DNA from: Gammaproteobacteria bacterium
GTDB lineage: Bacteria > Pseudomonadota > Gammaproteobacteria > Burkholderiales > Burkholderiaceae_C
Assembly: GCA_018903185.1 (NCBI GenBank)
Contig: JAHIQV010000350.1
Span: 1 to 8,705, forward strand
Length of the DNA stretch: 8,705 bases
Direction of reading: 5' to 3'
Shown: positions 1 through 5,677 of the stretch, one piece after another
How positions within the stretch are numbered: the first letter of the stretch is position 1
How the letters are laid out: each line of letters opens with the position of its first letter
Notes under the pieces: model-generated
The model's input: only the letters and a program-made list of their open reading frames with translations
Database searches by the model: none
Told to the model about the DNA's origin: nothing
Program-made: the position numbers and the translations under genes

Positions 1-488
1 CCACCGTCGAGTGGTACCAGAAGCACCTGGGCATGAACTTCGTGCTCGCCATCGCCGAGGACCAGGTGCCCTCGACCCACGCACCCGACCCCTACATGCA
101 CCTGTTCATGGACGCGGGCGGCGGCAACATCCTGGCCTTTTTCGAACTGCCCAACGCACCCGAGATGGGCCGCGACCCGAACACCCCCGACTGGGTGCAG
201 CACATCGCGCTGGAAGTGGACACGGTTGAAGAACTGGAAGCCACCAAGGCCAGCCTCGAAGCCGCCGGCATCCCGGTGGTCGGGCTGACCGACCACACCA
301 TCTTCAAGTCGATCTACTTCTTTGACCCCAATGGCCACCGCCTGGAGCTGGCCGCCAACACCGCCACGCCCGAGATGATGAAGAAGCTCGACGAGGTGAA
401 GTGGGACATGCTCAACGAGTGGGACAAGACCAAGCGCGCCCCCAAACACGCCGCCTGGATGCATGAAAAAGAGTTCACGGCGGGCTGA
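1..488 (+). CDS. VOC (glyoxalase/bleomycin-resistance fold) family protein, 5' end missing
   Basis: This is the C-terminal 161 codons of a vicinal-oxygen-chelate fold protein; the reading frame is open from base 3 and the true start lies left of the window. The first ATG, at 33, is internal: the residues before it (VEWYQKHLGM) are a typical VOC segment preceding the second strand. Family metal ligands can be proposed at Glu48 (FFELP), His67 (QHIAL) and Glu115 (GHRLEL), counting from base 3; the first ligand would be upstream. DPNGHRLEL is the usual VOC C-terminal strand motif. A charged helical tail of about 40 residues (TPEMMKKLDEVKWDMLNEWD...) follows. Members include glyoxalase I, extradiol dioxygenases and resistance proteins; nothing here fixes the substrate. 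The gene converges on the mandelate racemase-like gene with 75 bp between. The fold assignment is firm, the reaction unknown. Confidence 0.85.
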   Translation, partial: TVEWYQKHLGMNFVLAIAEDQVPSTHAPDPYMHLFMDAGGGNILAFFELPNAPEMGRDPNTPDWVQHIALEVDTVEELEATKASLEAAGIPVVGLTDHTIFKSIYFFDPNGHRLELAANTATPEMMKKLDEVKWDMLNEWDKTKRAPKHAAWMHEKEFTAG

Positions 489-532
489 CACCCGATTTCG
501 CCGTTGCCGTTCGTCGGCACCGCTGACCCGAT

Positions 533-568
533 CCTGAGGCAGGCCCGGGCCGTCGCCCGCCCCTCAGG
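533..568. terminator. Stem-loop between two convergent genes, possible bidirectional terminator
   Basis: A perfect 7-bp inverted repeat, CCTGAGG (533-539) and CCTCAGG (562-568), encloses a second GC-rich hairpin, GGGC (547-550) and GCCC (555-558), with a 4-base loop. It lies 44 bases past the VOC stop, and the stop codon of the minus-strand gene is inside the right arm. The position between convergent 3' ends suits a shared terminator. There is no T-run on either side, so it does not meet the classical intrinsic pattern. The call is inferred from structure and place. Confidence 0.35.
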
Positions 569-1661
569 CCACCAGGCAATGCGCCACGGCGTCCTCGTCC
601 CATTCGATGCCCGTGCCCGGTCGGTCGGACACCACGGCTTCGCCGAGCTCAATGCGCAGCGGCGACTGCAGCACCGGACTGGCCCAGTCCACATACTCCA
701 GCCAGTGGGCGGTGGGCGTGGCGGCCAGCAGGTGGGCGCTGACTTCGGGAAACAGGTGGCTGGAGATCGGCATGCCGGCGGCCTCGGCCAGGGCCGCGGC
801 CCTCAGCCAGCCCGAGACGCCGCCGATCTTCATGGCGTCGGGCATGCCCAGGTCCGAGGCGCCGGCCGCCAGGCTCTTGGCCATCTCGTGTGTGCCCCAC
901 CAGTTTTCGCCCATCTGCACCGGGATGCGCGTCCGGCTGCGGATCTGCGCGTGGCCGCTGTAGTCGTCGGCCAGCGTCGGCTCTTCCACCCAGTGCAGGT
1001 CTTCGTCCTGCAGCGCATCGGTGCGCCGCACCGCCTCGGCCACCGACAGGATCTGGTTGTAGTCGGCCATCAGCGCCACCCGCTCGCCGATGGCGCGCCG
1101 CACCGCCCAGACCACCTCGACGTCGGTCCGTGCCTCGACATAGCCGAGCCGGACCTTGATGGCCTCGAAGCCATGGACCAGCAGGTGCTCGGCTTCGGCG
1201 GGCGCGTCGTGGCTGCCGATCATGCCCAGCCCGCAGCTGTTGTAGGCCGGCACCCGGTCGCGTTCGGCACCGAGCAGCCGGGCCAGCGGCAGTCCCTGCG
1301 CCCGCGCCTGCGCGTCCCAGGCCGCCATGTCGATGCCCGCCAGCGCCATGCCCGTCACCCCCTTGAGCCCGAGCAGGCGGAACAGCCCCTGCAGCTTGCG
1401 CTCCAGTGCCAGCGGGGCCACCGGGTCGCCCTGGATCAGCGGCGACAGGTTCTCCAGCAACTGCACCACCGGCTTGAGCACCAGCGGCGTGTAGCAGAAC
1501 AGGTAGGTGTGGCCGGTGATGCCCTGCTCGGTGAGCAGGTCGATCAAGGCCAGCGGTGCGATCTGGATCGTGCCGCTGCTGGTGCGCAGCGGCAGCGGCA
1601 TGGGCACGTGCACCGCGCGCACGCGCAATTCACGGACGGTCAGCAAGGCGGGTGTGTCCAT
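564..1661 (-). CDS. Mandelate racemase-like enolase-superfamily enzyme (KxR variant)
   Basis: A 365-residue protein that closely resembles Pseudomonas putida mandelate racemase as I recall that sequence, nearly colinear along its length. Family role: abstraction of the proton alpha to a carboxylate, with Mg2+ stabilising the enolate. Mg ligands Asp200 (MADYNQ), Glu226 (WVEEPT) and Glu252 (MGENW) are present, as are the Asp275/His302 dyad ([14 protein letters not shown]), Glu322 (HWLE), Lys278, Asn202 and Ser142. The KxK motif at the end of the second barrel strand is Lys169-Val-Arg171, so the position of the (S)-specific base Lys166 is arginine. The lid region (residues 22-34) also differs from the racemase. 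The start at 1661 is chosen because GGAG lies 6 bases upstream and the N-terminus then matches the family; the frame stays open to 1976, but that extension runs into queC. Racemase, epimerase or acid-sugar dehydratase activity is possible. The superfamily call is firm, the substrate is not. Confidence 0.9.
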   Translation of the reverse strand: MDTPALLTVRELRVRAVHVPMPLPLRTSSGTIQIAPLALIDLLTEQGITGHTYLFCYTPLVLKPVVQLLENLSPLIQGDPVAPLALERKLQGLFRLLGLKGVTGMALAGIDMAAWDAQARAQGLPLARLLGAERDRVPAYNSCGLGMIGSHDAPAEAEHLLVHGFEAIKVRLGYVEARTDVEVVWAVRRAIGERVALMADYNQILSVAEAVRRTDALQDEDLHWVEEPTLADDYSGHAQIRSRTRIPVQMGENWWGTHEMAKSLAAGASDLGMPDAMKIGGVSGWLRAAALAEAAGMPISSHLFPEVSAHLLAATPTAHWLEYVDWASPVLQSPLRIELGEAVVSDRPGTGIEWDEDAVAHCLVA

Positions 1662-1667
1662 GGGCGT

Positions 1668-1671
1668 CTCC
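1668..1671 (-). promoter_or_regulatory. Ribosome binding site of the mandelate racemase-like gene
   Basis: GGAG on the minus strand, 6 bases before the ATG at 1661. It decides the start against longer in-frame extensions reaching 1976, which would overlap the coding sequence of the divergent queC. Confidence 0.7.
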
Positions 1672-1713
1672 AGTGGTGGGAACCGTGGCGCGATGGCCGG
1701 ACTTCGGAGTGGG

Positions 1714-1742
1714 ACGTTAAATCCGGTCGAACGGCGGGTCAA
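1714..1742 (-). promoter_or_regulatory. Candidate sigma-70 promoter for the mandelate racemase-like gene
   Basis: On the minus strand TTGACC (1737-1742) is a good -35 match. It is followed after 17 bases by TAACGT (1714-1719), a weak -10; TTTAAC (1716-1721) is a better -10 but gives only 15 bases of spacing. Transcription would begin near 1707 and leave a leader of about 45 bases. The short AT-richer patch stands out in this GC-rich intergenic region. No regulator gene is adjacent. The call rests on sequence match alone. Confidence 0.4.
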
Positions 1743-1820
1743 GTGCCACGGCGGCCGGACGCCCGGAGCGCAGGCACAAAACAACCGGCATGACCCGACG
1801 AAGACCTGCTGCTCGCCTGG

Positions 1821-1846
1821 CGCCACCAGCCGGGACCACGGTGGCG
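1821..1846 (+). promoter_or_regulatory. Inverted repeat in the queC upstream region
   Basis: CGCCACC (1821-1827) pairs with GGTGGCG (1840-1846), a 7-bp stem with a 12-base loop. It lies 66 bp before the queC start in the 250-bp intergenic region shared with the divergent enolase-superfamily gene. It could be a leader hairpin or an operator; I do not recognise a known riboswitch such as preQ1 type I or II. The rest of the intergenic region shows no gene. Confidence 0.3.
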
Positions 1847-1892
1847 GGCCGGCGCTGGCGCCGCTGGGCCGACGCGCTGCGGAGGCAGAAGG

Positions 1893-1911
1893 GCGCGCTA
1901 CCATCGCGCGC
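1893..1911 (+). promoter_or_regulatory. Hairpin directly abutting the queC start codon
   Basis: GCGCGC (1893-1898) and GCGCGC (1906-1911) form a 6-bp all-GC stem with a 7-base loop, and the right arm ends at the base before the ATG at 1912. No Shine-Dalgarno lies at normal distance: the nearest, GGAGG at 1881-1885, is 26 bases away. Folding the hairpin would bring that GGAGG to about 7 unpaired bases plus the stem from the ATG. It may also simply limit initiation. Structure seen, role inferred. Confidence 0.3.
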
Positions 1912-2646
1912 ATGACACCAGCCCCGCACCACACCAGCGCCCTCGTCCTCTTTTCGGGCGGGCAAGACTCCACCACCTGCCTCGCCCACGCCCTGGCGCG
2001 CTACCCGCGCGTGGAAACGCTCGGCTTCGACTACGGCCAGCGCCACAGCGTGGAGCTGCAGGCGCGCCTGGTGGTGTTGCGCGAACTGCGCGGGCGCTTC
2101 CCCGCCTGGGGCGAACGACTGGGCGAAGACCACCTGCTCGACCTCGCGGTGCTGGGCAAGGTCAGCGAAACCTCGCTCACGCGCGACATGGCCTTCCGCA
2201 TGGAAGAAAGCGGCCTGCCCAACACCTTCGTGCCCGGGCGCAATCTGCTGTTCCTCACGCTCGCCGCCGCGCTCGCCTACCGCCGCGGCATCCAGGTCAT
2301 CGTCACCGGCGTCTGCGAGACCGACTTCAGCGGCTACCCCGACTGCCGCGACGACTCCATGAAAGCCCTGCAGGTCGCGCTCTCGCTCGGCATGGACCAC
2401 CGCTTCCTCATCGACACCCCGCTGATGTGGATCGACAAGGCCGACACCTGGCGCATGGCCGAAGAGCTGGGCGATGCCTCGGGCGTGGCTGGTGGCGGGC
2501 AGGCGCTGGTGGACCTGATCCTGGAACACACGCACACCTGCTACCTGGGTGACCGTGAGCACCGGCAGGACTGGGGCTACGGGTGCGGGAGCTGCCCGGC
2601 CTGTGAGCTGCGGGCCAAGGGGTGGGCGGGTTATGTGCAGCCGTGA
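1912..2646 (+). CDS. queC: 7-cyano-7-deazaguanine (preQ0) synthase QueC
   Basis: QueC converts 7-carboxy-7-deazaguanine to preQ0 with ATP and ammonia, the last step before QueF in queuosine tRNA modification; it is a cytosolic enzyme. The 244-residue product has the PP-loop ATP site SGGQDS at residues 15-20 near the N-terminus, the family segments FDYGQRH (39-45), VPGRN (107-111) and [12 protein letters not shown] (135-146), and the C-terminal zinc cysteines Cys210, Cys225, Cys228 and Cys231 (CGSCPAC). The first two cysteines are 14 residues apart, wider than I recall for Escherichia coli. Length is slightly above the usual 220-235. The ATG at 1912 is chosen because the PP-loop must be near the N-terminus and the next Met is residue 93; the Shine-Dalgarno is poor. 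No other queuosine gene is in view. It diverges from the mandelate racemase-like gene and converges with the ABC gene. Confidence 0.96.
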   Translation: MTPAPHHTSALVLFSGGQDSTTCLAHALARYPRVETLGFDYGQRHSVELQARLVVLRELRGRFPAWGERLGEDHLLDLAVLGKVSETSLTRDMAFRMEESGLPNTFVPGRNLLFLTLAAALAYRRGIQVIVTGVCETDFSGYPDCRDDSMKALQVALSLGMDHRFLIDTPLMWIDKADTWRMAEELGDASGVAGGGQALVDLILEHTHTCYLGDREHRQDWGYGCGSCPACELRAKGWAGYVQP

Positions 2647-2650
2647 CGCC

Positions 2651-2663
2651 CGGAACGCTTCCG
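2651..2663. terminator. Short hairpin between convergent queC and ABC transporter genes
   Basis: The 28-bp gap between the two stop codons contains CGGAA (2651-2655) and TTCCG (2659-2663), a 5-bp stem with a 3-base loop. It is the only pairing I see there, and it has no T-run. It may help end transcription from both sides, but it is short. Confidence 0.25.
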
Positions 2664-2674
2664 CGGCATGAGGC

Positions 2675-4477
2675 TCACGTGGCGGCCGGCATCGTGGTGT
2701 CGAGCAGGCGAAAGCCGCGCGGCTCGCTGCCCGGCGCGGACGGACCGGGTGTGGGTTCCAGCGCCCAGCGCCGGTCGTGAAAAGCCGCCACCGCGGGCCG
2801 GTGGGCGATCGACACCAGCGCGCCGTTCTGCGATGCCACCAGGGCCAGCAGACGTTCGTACACCGCTTTCTCTGCCGCTTCGTCGAGCGCGCTGGTGGCT
2901 TCGTCCACGAACAGCCAGCGCGGTTTCTTGAGCAAGGCACGGGCAATCGCCAGGCGCTGCTGTTCGCCACCCGAGAGCTTCTGGCCCCAGGTGTCTTCGT
3001 CGTTCAGGCGCCCGGTCAGCTGGGGCAGCAGCGCGTCGCGCAGGGCCTGTTGCAGCTCGGCTTCGGTGTAGCGGTCATCGGCTTCGGGGTAGGCCAGCGC
3101 ACTGCGCAGGGAACCGGTGGGGAAGTAGGGGCGCTGCGGCAGGAACATGACGCGTGAGTCGAAGTCGGGGGGACGCTGCACGCGGCCCCTGGCCCAGGGC
3201 CAGATGCCGGCGAGGGCGCGGAACAGGGTCGACTTGCCACTGCCCGATGGGCCCTTGATCAGCAGCGTGTCACCGGCCTTCAGCAGCAGGCCGTGCGCAC
3301 CGAGCAGCGCGGCGCCACCGGGCAGGGCGAGGTCGAGCTGGTGAATCTGCAGGCTGTCGGCAGCGTCCGTCGGCATCTGCGTTTCGGCTTCCTGCAGCGC
3401 CTGGAAGCTGGCTTCAAAGCTGGTGATCCGGTCGGTGGTGGCGCGCCAGGCGGCCAGGCTGCTGTAGTTGTCGACGAACCAGGAGAGCGAGTCCTGCACG
3501 CGGCCGAAGGCCGACGAGATCTGCATCAGTTCGCCGAGCTGGATGGCGCCACTGAAGAAGCGCGGCGCGGCCACGACAAAGGGGAACACCACCGCGGCCT
3601 GGCCAAAGCCGTTGGTGAACCAGATCAGGCGCTTTTGCGCCTGGATGAGCTTGAGGTAGTTGGCCAGTACCTCGCCAAAGCGCCCGCCGAGCTGGCGCCG
3701 CTCCACCGGTTCGCCGTTGTCCAGCGCGATCGATTCGCTGTATTCACGCACGCGCACCAGGTGGTGGCGGAAGTCGGCTTCGAAACGCTGCTGCTTGAAG
3801 TTGAGCGCGATCTGCGGGCGCCCGATGTAGTGGGTGGCGATGCTGCCGAGCAGGCAGTAGAGCACCGCCATCCAGACCATGAAGCCGGGGATGACGAACT
3901 CGTCGCCATTGAAGCTGAAGGCGAAACTGCCCGAGAGCGACCACAGGATGCCGACGAAACTGACCAGCGTGACCACCGCGTTGAGCAGACCCATGGACAG
4001 GCCCACCGAGTAGCTGGTGAAGAGGTTCATGTCTTCGGCGATGCGCTGGTCCGGGTTGTCGGGCGGCGCGTCTTCGCCTTTGGCGAAGCGGGTCAGTTCG
4101 AGGTGGTAGAAGGCCTTGTTGGCGAGCCAGCGGTCGAGGTAGTTCGCCGTCATCCAGGCGCGCCAGCGCATCTCCAGCAACTGCGTGAGGTAGAAGCGGT
4201 AGACCGCGATGATGATGAAGCCGAAAGCGAGGTAGGTGAAGCGCCCCAGCTCGCGCCAGAACACCACCTGGTCCTTGTTCTGCAGCGCGTCGTAGAACAC
4301 CCGGTTCCATTCGTTGAGCAGGACCAGCATGTACACCGCGGCCAGGTTGAGCACGACGATGGCGGCCAGCAGGGCGCGCGCCTTCCATTTCTGGTCGGAG
4401 TTGAAATAGGGCATGGCAAGCGCGCCGACCTTGGCGGCGAACTGGCGGAAGCTGCTGAACTTGTCGGTCAGTGTCAT
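2675..4477 (-). CDS. SbmA/BacA/YddA-type ABC transporter, fused permease and ATPase
   Basis: A 600-residue half transporter with the membrane domain first and the ATPase last, which should work as a homodimer in the inner membrane. Hydrophobic segments lie near residues 36-55, 79-98, 155-180, 195-217 and 284-305. The segment NEWNRVFYDALQNKD (55-69) and NPDQRIAEDM (141-150) are typical of the ABC_membrane_2/SbmA_BacA group (COG4178). The ATPase domain is intact: Walker A GPSGSGKST at 409-417, Q-loop Gln448, signature LSGGEQQR at 501-508, Walker B WLFVDE at 521-526 and switch His559. Relatives move vitamin B12, bleomycin or antimicrobial peptides, or very-long-chain acyl groups; the substrate here is unknown. 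Upstream is only a weak GAGAG 7 bases before ATG. A 42-codon frame in the preceding repeat overlaps the start by ATGA. The gene is 139 bp downstream of the 5'-nucleotidase gene on the same strand, so co-transcription is possible but not shown. Confidence 0.93.
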   Translation of the reverse strand: MTLTDKFSSFRQFAAKVGALAMPYFNSDQKWKARALLAAIVVLNLAAVYMLVLLNEWNRVFYDALQNKDQVVFWRELGRFTYLAFGFIIIAVYRFYLTQLLEMRWRAWMTANYLDRWLANKAFYHLELTRFAKGEDAPPDNPDQRIAEDMNLFTSYSVGLSMGLLNAVVTLVSFVGILWSLSGSFAFSFNGDEFVIPGFMVWMAVLYCLLGSIATHYIGRPQIALNFKQQRFEADFRHHLVRVREYSESIALDNGEPVERRQLGGRFGEVLANYLKLIQAQKRLIWFTNGFGQAAVVFPFVVAAPRFFSGAIQLGELMQISSAFGRVQDSLSWFVDNYSSLAAWRATTDRITSFEASFQALQEAETQMPTDAADSLQIHQLDLALPGGAALLGAHGLLLKAGDTLLIKGPSGSGKSTLFRALAGIWPWARGRVQRPPDFDSRVMFLPQRPYFPTGSLRSALAYPEADDRYTEAELQQALRDALLPQLTGRLNDEDTWGQKLSGGEQQRLAIARALLKKPRWLFVDEATSALDEAAEKAVYERLLALVASQNGALVSIAHRPAVAAFHDRRWALEPTPGPSAPGSEPRGFRLLDTTMPAAT

Positions 4478-4520
4478 GGGAGGTCTCTCAACAGTGGAGC
4501 GCGCGGGCTTTCACGCAGGC

Positions 4521-4597
4521 TGCGGTGGAACCGGCTCCGCCGGGCCACTCGCAGCGTCCCCTTGAGGGGGTGACGCGCGCAGCGCGGCGCGGGGGTG
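4521..4597. repeat. Hairpin-rich intergenic repeat, copy A (between 5'-nucleotidase and ABC genes)
   Basis: About 77 bp, clearly related to the stretch at 5606-5674. It holds a hairpin CCGGC/GCCGG with a 3-base loop (4531-4543), the palindrome-like CCCCTTGAGGGG (4558-4569) and a CG-rich arm ending in GGGGGTG. Read on the minus strand it begins about 20 bases after the 5'-nucleotidase stop. I recognise the pattern as a dispersed intergenic repeat common in Comamonadaceae genomes; that is from memory. Its place downstream of genes suggests a role in termination or mRNA stability. Confidence 0.75.
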
Positions 4598-4616
4598 TTC
4601 ATGGCTCTGGGGTGGG

Positions 4617-5513
4617 TCATGTGTTCGAGATGCCGCTGGCCACATGCCCGGACGGCACGTGCATCGCGGCCGACTCGATGTGGCCGGTCTGGTCGTCGAA
4701 GAAGAAGTCGGGCTCGAACTCGCGCAGGAACTCGCCCTTGGGCAGGCCGCCCAGGAACATGGCTTCGTCGACCTCGATGTTCCAGTCCATCAGCGTGCGG
4801 ATGGCGCGCTCGTGCGCCGGCGCGCTGCGCGCGGTGACCAGCGCGGTGCGCACGCGCATGGCGCTCGTGCCTTCGGCCTGCAGGCGGTGCAGGGCTTCGA
4901 GCAGCGGCTTGAACGGGCCGCCGGCCAGGGGTTGTCCGGCGTGGGAAGCTTCGTGCGCCTGAAAAGCCGACAGGCCTTCGGCCTGGAAGACGCGTTCGGC
5001 CTCGTCGGAGAACAGCACCGCATCGCCGTCGAAGGCGATGCGCACCTCGTGCGGGTGTGCGTCGCTCGCGTGCACCGACAGCGGGTACACCTGCGCGGCG
5101 GGCACGCCTGCGCCGAGCGCGGCGCGCACATCGGCCAGGTGGGTGCTGAGGAACAGGTTGGCGCGCAGCGGCCGCAGGTAGCGCCAGGGCGGCTGGCCGC
5201 GCGTGAAACTGCCACGCTGGATCGGCAGACCGTAGTGCTGTGCCGAGCGGAACACGCGCATGCCCGAGACCGGATCGTTGCGCGAAAGGATCACCACCTC
5301 CACCCGCTGCGTGCTGACATCGTTGAACGCCAGCAGCTTCCTCACCAGCGAAAACGCCACGCCCGGCTGGGCGGGCACCTCCAGCCGGTCCAGCTGCAGC
5401 TTCATGTAAGCCCGGTCGTCACCGGTCTCGAAGAGGTGGTTTTCTTCTTCGAAGTCGAACAGCGCGCGCGAGGAGATCGCGACCACCAGTTGACCGTCAA
5501 GCGTTACAGGCAT
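4617..5513 (-). CDS. 5'-nucleotidase, cytosolic NT5C1-like family
   Basis: A 298-residue protein of the HAD-fold 5'-nucleotidase family related to eukaryotic cytosolic 5'-nucleotidase I (Pfam 5_nucleotid, PF06189). Members remove the phosphate from nucleoside monophosphates in the cytoplasm; the preferred base is not evident. Visible motifs: N-terminal VAISSRALFDFEEEN (11-25), the catalytic DxD in AFDGDAVLFSDE (Asp162 and Asp164), VTARSAPAHERAIRTL (226-241) with the phosphate-binding Thr/Ser region, FLGGLPKG (253-260) and FFFDDQ (270-275). There is no signal peptide. The start at 5513 is chosen because GGAGAA lies 8 bases upstream and the protein then begins as this family usually does. The frame stays open to an ATG at 5639, but that extension lies partly in the repeat and is rich in Leu and Arg. 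It lies between gspF and the ABC gene, with a repeat copy on each side. Family call firm, physiological substrate unknown. Confidence 0.92.
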   Translation of the reverse strand: MPVTLDGQLVVAISSRALFDFEEENHLFETGDDRAYMKLQLDRLEVPAQPGVAFSLVRKLLAFNDVSTQRVEVVILSRNDPVSGMRVFRSAQHYGLPIQRGSFTRGQPPWRYLRPLRANLFLSTHLADVRAALGAGVPAAQVYPLSVHASDAHPHEVRIAFDGDAVLFSDEAERVFQAEGLSAFQAHEASHAGQPLAGGPFKPLLEALHRLQAEGTSAMRVRTALVTARSAPAHERAIRTLMDWNIEVDEAMFLGGLPKGEFLREFEPDFFFDDQTGHIESAAMHVPSGHVASGISNT

Positions 5514-5521
5514 GGGGAAAG

Positions 5522-5527
5522 TTCTCC
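5522..5527 (-). promoter_or_regulatory. Ribosome binding site of the 5'-nucleotidase gene
   Basis: GGAGAA on the minus strand, 8 bases before the ATG at 5513. It supports this start over the in-frame ATG at 5639 within repeat copy B. Confidence 0.6.
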
Positions 5528-5605
5528 GCGAACAAAACAAGAGAAGCGGCAAGCGTAGCCGAACAGCGAAGAAGCGAAGCAAGAGAGGGGGAGCCCCGCA
5601 CAGAA

Positions 5606-5674
5606 TGCGGCGGAACCGGCTTTGCCGGGCCGCTCGCATGGCCCCTTGAGGGGCGGAGCGCAGCGACGGGGGTG
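5606..5674. repeat. Hairpin-rich intergenic repeat, copy B (just after gspF)
   Basis: A related copy of 4521-4597 in the same orientation, about 8 bases shorter in the CG-rich arm. It has the hairpin CCGGC/GCCGG at 5616-5628 with a different loop (TTT instead of TCC) and CCCCTTGAGGGG at 5642-5653. On the minus strand it begins 3 bases after the gspF stop, so it would be the first thing transcribed beyond the gene. Such a place fits a terminator or mRNA-stabilising element. The remaining 92 bp up to the 5'-nucleotidase start hold no recognisable gene. Confidence 0.75.
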
Positions 5675-5677
5675 GAC

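Noticed and set aside
504..1793. A 429-codon open frame on + opposite the mandelate racemase-like gene
   Set aside because: It is antisense to a gene with clear catalytic motifs; its translation is His/Gln/Arg-rich without any domain, as expected from GC-rich codon bias.
1662..1911. preQ1 riboswitch upstream of queC
   Set aside because: The region is GC-rich with simple hairpins; I could not find the small hairpin plus A-rich tail of the known classes.
1662..1976. N-terminal extension of the mandelate racemase-like protein
   Set aside because: It would cover the whole intergenic region and the start of queC; the shorter form has a good Shine-Dalgarno and the family N-terminus.
3293..4573. 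A 426-codon open frame on + opposite the ABC transporter
   Set aside because: It is the antisense shadow of a well-supported gene; the product is low-complexity and lacks recognisable motifs.
4644..5558. A 304-codon open frame on + opposite the 5'-nucleotidase
   Set aside because: Antisense shadow with no motif, no ribosome binding site and skewed composition.
4521..5674. Insertion sequence or transposon bracketed by the two related repeats
   Set aside because: The enclosed DNA is an ordinary 5'-nucleotidase gene, the repeats are diverged, and there is no transposase or target duplication; the repeats look like independent dispersed elements.
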